Of a DNA stretch of 64,000 nucleotides, positions 22,746-35,100 are shown one piece after another. The DNA is taken from the NCBI GenBank assembly GCA_017979445.1, contig CM030710.1, positions 18,524,248-18,588,247 of the forward strand, in the 5' to 3' direction. The first letter of the stretch is position 1; each line of letters begins with the position of its first letter. The notes beneath the pieces are model-generated. The model saw only the letters and a program-made list of their open reading frames with translations, ran no database searches and had not been told where the DNA came from. The stretch comes from Akebia trifoliata (taxonomy: Eukaryota; Streptophyta; Magnoliopsida; Ranunculales; Lardizabalaceae). A program made the position numbers and the translations under genes.

Positions 22746-24784
22746 CGTTTGATGTAATCGTAAGCAATAGGTCTCTTTTCGATGTGTCAAAACGTTCGAC
22801 TATTATACATTGTTAGTTATCACTGACTAATCATTTTTGTCTATGCCTACTAGGCGTGCATGTGAGTCCCAAATATATAATCCATTCGTATATAACCAGT
22901 TTTACATTACAAGTTCACAGGCAAAGATAGAAAGGAATAAACCCGAATTCCAGTTGTAACTCTACTCCCATATGCGTCTCATACCATGTATGAATTTGGT
23001 TGTCTCTACCATACATCCCAAGATAGTATATCACTCCGGATGATATGACAGACTATCCCTTCAAGTATTCACAAACTTTTTAACAGTTAACAAAATAGCT
23101 ACATATACATATCATTTCTATTCTTTAAAAACAAATAAGAATTTTTCTTTGAAAATAAATAAGAAATTAACATTACAGAGTTGAGAATGGATATTCAGTT
23201 TCTTACCATGCAACTGTAGCCATGCGGCCTAAAATAAATAACAGAACAGAAATATAACTTGCGCCTCGCACTATAAAAAGTAAATAAACATGCAACCAAT
23301 ATCATTATCCCTAGATATTTGTTCATCAACTCACACACAACATTAGAATAAAAAATGCAAACATCATCCCTCGGGTGTGATTATTATATTTTACCATTTC
23401 ATCCAATTTTCTCTTTTTTTTATTCTAACATTTTTTACGTTTTCATACACATCATTCATTTTTATCATTTAAATTGAAATTTTACAAAACTTATATTAAA
23501 ATAGGGTCCAAGTAGTGCACATAACCCAACTGGTAGAAATAACCCAATGAAATATCCTACCTACGAATAATTTATTATAAAATATAATTAAACATATCAA
23601 ATATTCAAGTTCTGGTGTAAATTTAAAATAAAGAAATAAAATTCTATATTTTTGAAATATATAATAAACTTTCGTTAAAATCTTATATGCAATTTTTATA
23701 ATCAACAGTTACCAATAAAAATTGAGAGTCCATACAATTCTCTGAGTGATAGGATTGAAGTACGTGCACGAAAATCAAGATAATTGGTATGAAAATCGAG
23801 GTAGGTCGGATGTCAACGTGGTTAGTTTTTGAATTTGGCCCAGTGATTTTGATGATCTCGATGCCATCATCCTTTCTTTCTTTTACGACGGAGGAAGGTT
23901 TGGTCCCAAAATGGATAAAATCCGAGGTTAAAAAATTGAACCCCCGTATCACATCCAATTGATTTTTGACGATACGAGACCAAAAAAAAGATAAAACGAA
24001 AGAAAATTGGGTGAGTTTTGTAAAGGTCAAGGTTGCGGACGTTTTTCATTTCTGCGTCAGAAGTCAACGGCTCGTTCGCGACAAATCTAAGGATGAAAGT
24101 AAATAAAGAAAAACCAAAAAAAAATAATTTAAAACCTTCAGCTAGTTTTGGACAAAAATAAGAGATGATGAATAGTGTTTTTATTTTAAAAAATTATTTA
24201 TATAAGTACGAGACGAAATCGGTATTTTACCTATTATTTCATTTGACGATAATTTGACGGTCCGGACTCCAAAAGTGACGAATGAATACTCTATTTTATC
24301 TAATTTTTTGATCTAAATCTAATGGTATGATCAAATTCTAAAAATTATATTTCTAACAAAAATTTATTTTTTCGGTCCAATGGAACCTTAAAATTGACGT
24401 CGTTTTTATTTTTTACGATAATTTGACTTTTTGGACTCCAAAAATAATAAGTAAATAATTCATTTTCTATAATTTTTTTATATGAACCCAATGGTATAAT
24501 TGAATTTTAAAAATTATTGCTCTAAAAAAATTCATTATTTTAGCCTAGTCCAACTCAAAATTCGAGGATTTTGTAACATTTCTGTTCGGACTCGCCTTTG
24601 AGAATATTTATAGGCTAAAATATATTTTTCGATCATTTTGAATCTAATGGTGAGATCAGATTTTATTAAAAATGATCATAACAAAATCCTACAGTTTTAC
24701 TCTAAGTCTCACTTTCAAGATTTTTCTCAAATTTCCACTATTTATTTTTTCTCAAGATACGAATCAATTACTCACGATTTTATA

Positions 24785-26620
24785 ATTTAGCACCACTGGT
24801 CAATGACCTAAAAAATTTTGGGAAGTTGGTATTGATGCTTATGATGTATATCAAAGACAATCATTTATGTTGAAAGTGGTACTATTATGGATGATCAACG
24901 ACTTTTCTACATATGAAAACTATGCGGCTACTAAATAAAATGATATCATGCATGTCCAATATGTGTAGAAGAGACAAATTCATATAGATTGAATCACAGT
25001 AAAAAGATTATATATGTAGGTCGTCGAAAACATCTTCCAAAGATGTATTTATGGAGGAATTAGAAAAAAAAATATTTGATGGTAAGAAAAAGAAACAATA
25101 ACCTTCAAACCCATTAAATAGGGAAGAGATATTAAAAAATATTGAGGGATCAAAATTTCTTGGGAAAAATCGATCAAAGTATATAAAAAAAGGGATAAAA
25201 AGATGGTTCGACTAAAAGATGTGAAAACAACTTCTTTTTGAAAAAAGAAATTCATATTTTTATCTCAAGTACTGAAAATATTTGTATGTCTAACATAACT
25301 TAAATGCCATGCACATTGAGAAGAATGTATGTGAAAGTATTATTGGGATATTACTTAACATACCCGAAAAAATAGAGGATGAGGAAAAGAGTCATTTGGA
25401 TCTGGGTATATGGATATAATTGACACTAGAGATTACAAAGAATAGAATATACTTTCTACCAACATGTTATACCTTATCAATCGATTGGAAAATACTATTG
25501 ATCTCAAGGTGTTGACTGAGTAATCTTCAAATTTCAAAAATAATGTTTTAATAGAAAACTCAAAATTAAATGGTTATAAGTCTCATGATTCTCATATTTT
25601 GATGTAACAATTACTTAATGTGGTAAAATGATCGATTTTACCCAAACACGTTTAGTATGCTATTAAAAAATTCTATTTTTTATTAAATGTTATTTGCAGT
25701 TAAGTGGTTGATGTAGAAAGATTGGATGATATATAGAATGAGTTGGTAATCATCCTATATTTGTTTGAAAAATATTTTCCACCTTCATTCTTTGATATCA
25801 TAGTTCATCTTACAGTACATCTCGTAAGAAATGTCAAAATCATGTGGACTAGTTCATTTTCGATTGATATAACCATTTGAGAGGGTTGTGGAGGTTTTAA
25901 AGGGTTACGTACATAATTGAAGATGACCAAAAGGTTACATTGTTGAATGTTGCATCGTAAAAGAAGTTGTTGAATTTTACATGAAATACCTATCTAGGGT
26001 ACATGAAATTGGGATACCACATGCTAGAATAAAGGAAATGAAAATTATAAAACATGATAATATACTTATGGGTGACATACATTTATCTAATTGTATCGTT
26101 GAAACAAATCCTTTGTAAAAAGAGAAGGCACATCGATATGTTTTTGCAGAATAAAAATGATGTTCAACATTATATCAAGTAAGTACATTTAACCCTATAT
26201 TTAGTTTTCTTTTTTAATTACTTATGTCATCTATTATCTAATCTTGTGTTTATTAATTACTTATAAGAAGTATATGTCACGCTTGAAAAATACTATTACT
26301 ACAAAATAATCAAAAGATGAACAATGATTACAAGAATAACATTATCGCGACTTTATATCGTGGATTAGAAAAAGATTGAAGAGGATTTAAGCATCTTGAA
26401 AAAAAACGTATAAGATACATTGAGATGGATAGCCTAGGAACCACGAATTCAAGTAATAAAATATGTTGGTTATATCATCAATGGATGTCATTATAATACA
26501 AAAGATCAAAGATCATGATAGTAATTGTGTCACCCATAATAGTGGGGTTACTATAGAGACCACGTCTATGCATGTGGCAAGTGTGAAAGATAAGAATCCT
26601 ATGAATTGAAATATGTGTTA
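24785..26620 (+). pseudogene. CACTA transposase (tnp2 family), C-terminal part
   Basis: It resumes the frame cut at 10713. The first residues read A-P-L-V-N-D-L, then YDVYQRQSF, as tnp2 proteins do after the D-x-Y-L block. Recognisable later pieces are KCHAH-EKNVCESIIG and LLNIPEKIED (about 25298-25375), YLPTCYTLS-like residues (about 25455), YFPPSFFDIIVHLTVHLVRN (about 25770-25830, an almost intact family signature) and GFKGL-type residues. Around 26390-26600 a region like DUF4216 follows (GYIINGYTF-like, then NSGV). Many stops and frameshifts are present. Confidence 0.85.
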
Positions 26621-27136
26621 CTACAGTGTTATTGTTGAGATATGACTACTTGATTATGATATATTTAAGATTTTATTATTTAAGTATGATTAAGTCGATA
26701 ACACTAACAGTATCATAGTTAATAACCATGATTTCACGATAGTTAAGCTTGGTAGACTTCTCATAAAAATGATCATTTTATTTTTACTTTCTAAGTCAAA
26801 TAATTTTTTTATGTAGAAGACCAACTTAATTCAACATATTCAATTGTTCTATCAACTCTTGCAAAAGAGCATCCCATCAACAACAATGTTGATGATATTT
26901 TCAATGAATTTCAATCTTATACCAATGCATTGTCAAATGTTAAATCATTTGATTTAGCTAATGGTGATAAACTGATATCATCTTATATGAGATATTATTA
27001 TAATGGAATATGGATCAATTCATAAGTATTTTCAATGCATGCATTTCTTTAAATTATAGTTTTTATTCTTCTTGATTCTTTTAATATCCATTTGTTTCAA
27101 TGCAATCACACCTAATATCTAATTGTTATCTCAAAA

Positions 27137-28410
27137 ATGGATCCATCTCAATCTACTAGCAATCAGGGTGAAAAGAAGAAAAATAGATGTTCATACCATG
27201 TATGAAAATACCATGTGAAAAGAAACTTATTGAATATAATACCATGTGACAATCAATATGACCACAGTCAAGAGTTTCAGTTCATAAATTGTCTCATTGG
27301 CTCGCATGTATGTTCCTATACATATTGAAAGTTGGAAACAAGTGCCTATATCAATGAAAGAGAATTTGTGGTCTTTGATAAATGAAAATAAATATTTTAA
27401 ATCTAGTATTCTCAATTATTAATTTATTTTAAAATTAACTAAACAATCTAATGTTATATTCCAATCCAAATTTATAGTAGAATTAACGACCCAAAGTTGT
27501 AATTCAGAATATAAAGATGCAATTGAAAATTTTCAAAAACAAGCTAACAACGAAGTTTGTTGTTTCTTACATGAATGACGATAAGTATGAACAACTTTAA
27601 AATGTTCAAGATAAATATTGTTCATCCAACAAATTGGCCGGGATGAATTCGTAAAATTTAGAGTGATAGAGGAGTTTCAAGAACTTAGAATGGCTTGAAT
27701 TAAAAGACAGTCAAATAATATTTATCTACATCGCCTAAGTAGAAAGACTATTCAGGCTTGTTAGAGGAGATGGTAATTGATTTTAAAGTTTTATTTTTTA
27801 TATATTTTTTTAATTTTTTCAACTTTTATTGTAAATAGTTTAAGTTAATTATATTGTTTTTATTTAACGAAAAATTCGTGGTGAGATTCCATCAGATGAA
27901 ACAATTGAGCAAGGAAAACTTTGGAAGAAATCTTGTTAAAATAAAAATGAGATTATATCTATGAACCCACGAAGCTAAAGAGGGTTGGAATTGTGAATTG
28001 TCTTATGTAATTATCTATTTGTTTAAACTTCAAAATTTTATATCATTATTGAATCTATTAACGTTTATTTGTAGGATGAATGATTAAAATAAGTTAGAGA
28101 AATTAACTTAAGAACTTAGGGATCCAGTAATATTTTTGCTATAGCACTATAGACTTCGAAGCATCCAAGTCTGGTCAAGGTGTTCAGATGTTTTGTAACA
28201 CTAAGCCAATATTTCTAGACTCCTCAAAGAGGATCAAAAGCATATGTGACATAGCTTGAAGAAATGCTACAAACATATGTAGAAGTATTTAATGATTATA
28301 GAGAAAAAAATAAGAGACAATGGACAGTGATGGAAGCTAAATACAATGTGTCTGAGTTGAAAAATGATTAGAAAAGAATGTGTCACCTATTATATTTGTT
28401 GGTTTAAAAC
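27137..28410 (+). pseudogene. CACTA second gene, N-terminal region (plant transposase family, weak)
   Basis: A likely start at ATG 27137 (MDPSQSTSNQGEKKKNR) is followed by low-information, stop-rich DNA with intron-like AT stretches. At about 27880 and 28280-28390 short pieces (EIPSDETIEQGKLWKKS; a charged stretch EYREKNKRQW-like) resemble the Ptta/En/Spm plant transposase family and the coiled coil found before DUF8039 in other CACTA elements. Position supports the call more than similarity does. Confidence 0.45.
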
Positions 28411-28618
28411 AAATTGATTTTAATACCAGACAATCGAAGGTAATTCATTCCCCTTTATTAGTTTTCTCTATTATGTTAAGTATGACATTTAATACACATT
28501 TTTTATTGCTATTTAGATTCAAAGTTATAAAAGAAAAGGAATCAATCTGACTCCACTATTTGGGATCAACCCACCTTCAGATCCAAACCATAAGCCTGGG
28601 TAGGAAAAATAATGCAAA

Positions 28619-28873
28619 ATGACATTAGATCAGTCCAAGACCAACATTGTTGGTCAAGGAGTCTATTATGAGAGACTCGTAAACGAGACCGTGCATGATG
28701 TACCATTGGTGAAGGGTAACGTTCATGTATTAATACACATTTTCATGCAACTAGATTCCCCCATCCTTGTGCTATTAGGTGATGAGATTATGACTATGAA
28801 AGATACTATCGATAGTTTTATTGCTTGGCCACGAGATCTACTTCTAATAGGCCTACAAGTAAATATGAATTAA
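28619..28873 (+). pseudogene. DUF8039-like domain of the CACTA second gene
   Basis: An open stretch of 84 codons has the family's order: a Val-Gly-x-Gly core near the start, a V-P-L block (VHDVPLVKGNVHVLI), then LLGDEIMTMKDTIDSFIAWPRDLLL. This small domain of unknown role lies upstream of a Ulp1-type protease domain in many plant CACTA proteins. The Leu-rich end stops at 28873, where an intron may begin. This is the best preserved coding piece of the transposon. Confidence 0.75.
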
Positions 28874-29152
28874 TTTGTGGCTTAGTAGTTAAATATATTT
28901 ATGCATGTCAATCTCTAATATATATTTGAATGTTTGATAGACTAGGAAAACAATGATTCGGTTCATGATGACGACGATGATAATATTGTGAAATTTTTTA
29001 CGCTTATATCAAGAAGATCTAAGAATGAAACTTATAAAATAAATTTCAATCAAGGATTTTATGGTGAAAATTTCTAATTATTTCACTCAATCAAAGATAT
29101 ATTGGTCATTTGTTAAATGGAAGAATTGACTATCAGTATTGTAACTATCAGT

Positions 29153-29259
29153 ACATGATACTTTGTTTGTAAAAGTAACTATTAGTTTTCTCATAGTTCA
29201 AAGGTGATTTTTTAATTTTTCTTATTTTTTTAGTTGCTTTTACGAACAAAGTATCATGT
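29153..29259. repeat. 28-bp inverted repeat with 51-bp loop
   Basis: 29153-29180 (ACATGATACTTTGTTTGTAA...) pairs with 29232-29259 at 26 of 28 positions. It lies in an intron-like part of the CACTA second gene. It could be a small MITE remnant or a stem in the transcript. Confidence 0.7.
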
Positions 29260-29279
29260 TGAATCATGATTGATTTTAT

Positions 29280-30150
29280 TTCATCAACCTATATATTATC
29301 GGTTCTCTACTACAACATGTTGACAAAGAGCTAACATATGAGTACCTTTCATATAAGTTAGTACAATGTTAACAGAAGTTACTTCTTATTCCAATATGCA
29401 TTAGGTATGTATTTTTACTAAAGATATCTCTATTTATGATGTTTAAATATAATAATTAACAATTTCATTACATATATATGTGACATATTTAATTGTACTT
29501 GACATTGGATCTTAATTATAATAGAATATCAAATAAAAAGATTTACAATTTTGATCAGTAAGAGAATTTGTTTTGCCTCACACGAAAATATTTATTTTAA
29601 GGTATGTTTCTTATCAATATTAGTTAAATATCTATTAATGTTACTATCCTTATTTTTTTATTAATATTATTTAATGTCTTCTTGAAATTCATTAAACCAA
29701 TTAGTAGAAACAGATAGCATAAAAAGGGGTAGAATGAGCTGGAAAAATATAATAGTAAAAATTGAAATATTTGTTTAGAGTCCAAAGTTGATCATCACTA
29801 ATTATATTTACTATTATTATATATATCGATTACATTGTTATATATGGTTAATATATGTAGTTCCCTAGACAAACATATGATACAAATTGTGAGTACTATG
29901 TAATGAGATTTATAAAGAACTCATTGAAAATCCTGAAAATAACACAAAGAAGATCTTCATCAATATAATATATGATAAATTTTATTAATATTAACCTTCA
30001 ATGATTATTATGCATTTTTGAATTACTAATGATTTATAATAAATATTTTAGTTCAATAGTGATAAGAAGATATATAGTTGGGAAAACATTGATGAGGTCC
30101 GAAGAGAAAACATCAAGAAGGTTAAAGGGATAATTCATATTGGATAGTTG
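29280..30150 (+). pseudogene. Ulp1-like (C48) cysteine protease remnant of the CACTA element
   Basis: At about 29866-29930 the sequence PRQTYDTNCEYYVMRFIKN matches the catalytic-Cys block of plant CACTA Ulp1-like proteins (usually ECGYYVMRFM). The Cys is kept and the next Gly is Glu. At about 30050-30147 the C-terminal signature (KKIYSWENIDEVRRE) follows after an intron-like gap. Ulp1 proteases cleave SUMO. The role of the CACTA-borne copies is not settled. Upstream parts with the His and Asp are too decayed to place. Confidence 0.7.
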
Positions 30151-30796
30151 TAAGATTTAATCTTTCTGAAAGGTATATTGATTATAAACTCCTTCTCTTA
30201 CAATAGTGTATTGTCTATTGATTATTAAAAGTTATAAACACTTGTACTTATTGTTGTACTAACGAGGATCGACAATCGAAGAAATTGGTCATGGTGTGTT
30301 GGTATGGTGGTGGTGGTGTTGGTGACTGGTCGTGGTGGCATAATTTACAGAAGATTGATCGAAATGGACTCTAAGGGGGTGTCTAGATACTTCAATCTTG
30401 AAGTACTAGCAACTTTATTGTTGTGTAAATCTTTATGAAGTAACCCTCAATTACTTTATCAAATTGCTTGTAAGACTCAAATTAGGGTTTGGGTAACCTT
30501 TTGTATTCTCCATTTTGATATAATGATTTGTTGTCGATTTGCCCCATGATTTTTTTCTCTCCTCATTGGAGGATTTTTCCACATTAAAAATGCGTTGTCT
30601 CTTGTGTTTGCTTGTTACTTTAATATTGTTTGGTATTTTTTTGATTATTCTTATCCATATATTGGTGTAATTTTTTTGTTTGGTTGCTAATTGAGTTGAA
30701 GATTATACATAGATTCACGCTTGGTATTTCCGTAGATAAATCACAAAAAAAAAAATTTGAAAAAAAAATTAATAGAGGGATCATTAATTAGGTAGA

Positions 30797-30990
30797 GGTG
30801 GTGGTGTTTCTATTTCTATTTTTGTTTATACATGGTGGTGGTGGTGTTTCTTTTTCTAGGATTCTATTTTTGCATGGTGTTGATGGTAGTGGCTTGGTGT
30901 TGGTGGTGGTAGGGGTGTTTCTACTTCTAGATTTCTATTTGTGTCCCTATTTATGTATGCAGGTTTCTATTTTTGTTTCTGCACATATAC
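30797..30990. repeat. GTGGTG-rich minisatellite near the CACTA right end
   Basis: Degenerate units of about 45-65 bp alternate GGTGGTGGTG with TTTCTATTTCTA/TTTTTG blocks; a shorter GTG-rich stretch lies at 30296-30350. The open frame at 30798-31034 is a translation of this repeat and is not considered a gene. Confidence 0.65.
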
Positions 30991-31201
30991 TTATGTACAG
31001 GGCACCGCGTAAAGCAAAAACAAAAAAATATTAGAATATATATATATATATGATGACAATTTTATTGAAACTACATTATATAATACATATAACGACGGTT
31101 TTGATACAACAAACGTTGAATAATAAAAAATAATTTAAAATAGTAATTTAATTGGTTAACATTTAAGAACGGTACATTAAAAATAGACATTATAACCCTA
31201 C

Positions 31202-31242
31202 TTTTAAGACGTCACTCGATATAGACTTTTTTCCTACTAGTG
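31202..31242 (+). other. Right terminus of the CACTA transposon
   Basis: Read on the minus strand from 31242: CACTAGTAGGAAAAAAGTCT, the CACTA superfamily end. It is followed inward by motifs of the subterminal type (ACGACGGTTTTG at about 31092). The three flanking bases are ATA; without the left end the duplication cannot be tested. Confidence 0.75.
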
Positions 31243-31849
31243 ATAAGAGTATTCCAGAGATTTTCCCTTTTTAGTATTTTTTGTCTTTTTTTCTTTAGCC
31301 TTTCTTGTATTTCTTCAATAGTTGGTCTACTACTCTTTTACATGTTTTCTTCACCAAAAATCTATTTTAACTTTTTTTTCTCCTATTTTAAACCTTCAAC
31401 ACCTAAAAAAATAAAAATTAAACTAATTAGACTCAATTAACCAAATTAGTATTCCCCAAACATTAGAAATTGAGGATAAATATCATTAACTTGTACAATT
31501 AACACTAACATTAAAACAATTGTAAAATAACGAAGTTCTTATTTTCATTTTATTTAAGAATAATTTTTTAAATAAAAATACTAAAAACATTTGGTTGGGG
31601 GGGGGGGGGGAATAAAACCTTTAAGGGTGAAGAAAATTGATTTTTTAGGGCCCAAAAATGATTAGATTTAAAAAAATAAAAAACTAGAAGTATGGGGAGT
31701 ACTCAAGGGGAAGGGTGCAGGGATAATAGTGCAAGTCAAGCTTCAGGCCAAATAGGACAGGTTTGGGGGTAGGTTTTAGTAGTCGGTTTCAAGCCTAATT
31801 GACAGTCGAGTTGTAAATTTGGTTTGACCTAGGCTCAAGACCATCCAAA
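31243..31849. other. No gene seen; poly-G tract
   Basis: AT-rich flank of the CACTA element. A run of 14 G lies at 31597-31610, next to GC-richer DNA (31690-31850) of no known family. A chance frame at 31240-31440 is mostly Phe, Ser and Lys. Confidence 0.4.
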
Positions 31850-32155
31850 TATAATTTCTACTTGGGTTGAATCGAATTTTTGCTGAAAAGAACCGGGCCG
31901 AGCTGAGTCGGGTAGTGATAATCACTCACAATAAATAAAGAGATTACATAAACAAACAATAGCTAATGAAAATATGTCAAAACTTTCAATTAATCAATAC
32001 AAAACGTTAAACCTCAATCTTTATTAATATAAACAAAATCTAACTTTTACTTGGGTTGAATCGAATTTTGGCCCTGAGAAATCGGGTTGAGCTGAGTCGA
32101 GTAGTGACTATCAATCACAATAAATCAAGAGAATGTATAAACAAGTAATAATTAA
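31850..32155. repeat. Tandem duplication, about 188-bp period
   Basis: CTTGGGTTGAATCGAATTTT, a GAGCTGAGTCG block and TCACAATAAAT occur at about 31861-31940 and again at about 32050-32125. A third, diverged partial copy (AATCACTCACAATAAAT, then CAAAATATGTCAAAA) lies at 36787-36853 on the far side of the LTR remnants. Confidence 0.7.
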
Positions 32156-35100
32156 CCAAAATTAGATAAAACCTTTTCTAAGCATAAACCATTTAAGTAA
32201 GCAAAAAAGGTGTAGGGATTCATCTAAAGCTTTGATCCATTAAAGTTGGATAAAACCTTGAAGATAACCCAATAATCATAAAGAAACATTAAGGAATAAA
32301 AACTGAAATGCAGAATTAAAAGCTTGCTCTTAGGTTTCCTCCTCTTACTAATGGAGGGAGTCTAGCTTATGGTCATTGCAAGGACACAAGGAGAAGTTGT
32401 AACACCCCGTGTTTTTAACTCGTATCTCGAAAAGATCATATAGTGTTAATTCGAGGAATATTTTGAAAATATAACTTAGAGTAGAGTACCCGAATTATGC
32501 TATGTTCGTTTTTGTTGAAAACCGACTTTGCCATTAGTTTCAAAATGATCATAATATATATTTTAACTCGTAAGCAAGTTTGAATTCGAGTTCGAGTGAA
32601 AAAATTAACAAAACCTCGAATTTTACGTTGAACGGGACCCAAAATAGAAAATTTTCTTTAGAGGGAGAATCAGGAATATTCGATTTCACCATTAGGACCA
32701 CAACAAAAAGTTATTCGAAATAGTATACTCGTTTGTCATTTTTCGAGTCCGGATAGTTAAATTACGATCGAAATTAGAAATGATGGAAAAATTATAAGTA
32801 TGCCCTCAGCTTTTTATAAAAGAAAGCAAACTTTCTTTCTTTCTTATTTGTTTCCCTCTTCTCTAAAGAACCCACACATCAACACTTTTCTCAACCTAGG
32901 GTTCTCCTCTCTTCACCTCAAGATCTGTTGAGAAGGAATAACGGTTGAATCCCGACGAAGAAGACAAAGTTGTCGGCTACGACGATAGCTACAACCTCAC
33001 CCTCCTTGTTAACCCATTCACGTTCGTTTACCACACTGTCCATCAAAAATCAACAAATAAATTAGGTTATCATCAAACTCGAAGCTTCAACTTGTTAGTA
33101 GAGACTCGTCTTCTAGTGTAGAAGTAAAGAAGAGTACCGTCGTCAAAAGAGTTGCAAACCCTCGCCCACTTTGCACCAAACTCAAGCTAACATCGACTCT
33201 TTTGCTACCAACCTTGAATATTGTACGAGTTTATCACTTTTGACATCCACAAACCAAATAGAGGACTTTAAATTTCTATTGGTTGCTTTAGATTTCTGAA
33301 ATGTGCATTTAGGTTGTTTTAACAAAACTTATTGTTTGTTTTAAATCGTAGAAATCTTTGTTTGAATTGGAATTCATGCTAGAAATAGAGGTTTTATGTG
33401 TTTTATTTATGTTTTAAATGTTAAAATTCGTGGGTGGGTCAAAGGGTTTGAAGAACGAAACAAAAATCCAAAGAATGGATTGAAAAATCCAAAATTCGCG
33501 AGAAAGTTCAGTACTGTCGGCAAGACCATTGGTCCCACCGACACCCACCGATGACTATTCTGTCGGTTCCACCGAAGAATGAAGCTTCTGCCGTCGATAA
33601 TTATCTTCTATCGGCAGGAACCATTGGTTTCACCAACAGAACCACCTTCTACTGTTGACAGAACTATTTTAAAACAGCTTCTAACTCTGACTCTTGGACT
33701 GTGATCCTTATGACTTGCACATGATTTCCAACCCTTTATTTCATTAAAAACATTTAAGTAAATGTTTACTTTAAGTTCTATAAGGAAATTAAGGTTTTAC
33801 CCCCATTTCGGAACAATGAAAATGGTTTCGAGATCCGAATCTCAAAGGATCAAAATCTAAATTTTGGTTTTAAGAACAAAACTTAGATTTAAACGTTTTC
33901 GGCAAATTTTCAAAATGTAATTACTTTCGCATTACTTTGAATTAGATTACAAAAACTATACATTGTCGAATCACGTGATCGAGACTTTCATTTCGAAAAA
34001 CCCAATTTTAATTTTGAGAACCTTGAAAATTGAGTTTCCGACACTTAGCCAAATTTTCACCAACTTTCCTTATTTTTAATAGCTTTGATCTCGTGCATCG
34101 TCGGGATCTCGTTTTGAATAAACCTGATGTTTTTTGATGGAAAGACCAAAAAATGACTTTGAAAGATTGAAAATGAATGATTTGACTTGAAGAGACGAAA
34201 AGTGAGAATGTCGAGAGAATGAAAAAGGGAATGAACGGTAAAATGTTAGAATCACACCCGAGGGGTGATGTCTGCATTTTACATTGTATGTTGTGTGTAG
34301 GTTGGTGAAAGAATATCCAGGTTATTAATGAAATGGTTGCATGTTTATTTAAGATTATGTTAGCGCATGCGCTGAATACTGTTATTTATTTTTGATCGAG
34401 AGGCCACAGTTGCATGGTAGGAACTGGATATCCATTCTCAATCCTGTTCTGTTAATTTCTTTTTGTTTTAAATGAAAAATCATATATATACGTAGCTATT
34501 TTGTGAGCTGTCAAAGGATTTGTGAATCCCTGAAGAGATAGTATGTCACATCATCCGGAGGGATGCACTATCCTGGGATGTACGGTAGGGACCACCAAGC
34601 TCATACGTGGTATGGGACGTGTATGAGAGTGGAGTCACAACTGGAATCCGGGTCCATTCCTTTCTTATCTTTACCAGTGAACGTGTATTGTAAAGGTGGT
34701 CGTATACAAGTGGAGTGTTATTTTGGGAATCACATGCACACCTGATAGGCATAGACGAAGATGATTGGTCAGTGATCACTAACAATCTAGTAGTAGTCGA
34801 GCGTTCTGACACATCGAAAAGAGACCCATTGCTTACGATCACGTTAAACGGTTCGCCTGAACCGGATAAATGGTCACCAGTGTGGTAAGCGCAACGACCG
34901 GCTACAAAATTAGGAATTAAAAATTAGATTTACGTTGTAACATCATGTCCCGACTGGAAGCGATCCAGTCATGAATCCCGACGCTCAAATTTCATTACTC
35001 CACAACTTGTACTATGTATTGTTGTTATATATTTCAAATTATAAACTGAAAAGCATGTCTATTATTTCAATGTTGTCAACTGTAATTGCATAAAAGGAAA

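Larger units (their letters stand above)
10714..24784 (-). mobile_element. Chromovirus solo LTR, minus strand, split by a full-length element
   Basis: The two pieces are 10714-11635 and 22746-24784, about 2.96 kb together. They are the reverse complement of the LTR family seen at 11636-14753 and 19594-22745. The left piece begins TCTGACACCCCGCCAAATGC, the complement of the LTR 3' end. The right piece ends in the altered LTR start (TATAAAATCG on the minus strand instead of TGTAACACCC). Continuity across the break is confirmed by the related LTR at 52725-52760, where the same two halves are joined (GGCTCAG...CATTT then GTAAGCAA). No internal region exists, so it is a solo LTR. Flanks carry ATTTA duplications. 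Confidence 0.85.
9562..31242 (+). mobile_element. CACTA (En/Spm) transposon, decayed and split by later insertions
   Basis: It holds a tnp2-type transposase pseudogene (9599-10713 and 24785-26620), a second gene region with DUF8039 and Ulp1-like remnants (27137-30150) and a right terminus at 31242. Its frame is cut exactly by the LTR insertion at 10714-24784, and coding similarity resumes at once after the second copy of the target duplication. The left terminus was not found; the element extends left of 9562, beyond the solo LTR at 8225-9556. Many stops show it is inactive. Native length within the coordinates given, without insertions, is about 7.6 kb. Confidence 0.8.

Noticed and set aside
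30798..31034. Hydrophobic Val/Leu/Gly-rich frame
   Set aside because: It is the translation of a GTGGTG-rich minisatellite next to the CACTA end.
31597..31610. Run of 14 G considered as a G-quadruplex or assembly gap
   Set aside because: A single homopolymer run is not a quadruplex pattern of four tracts with loops; its length may be a sequencing artefact.
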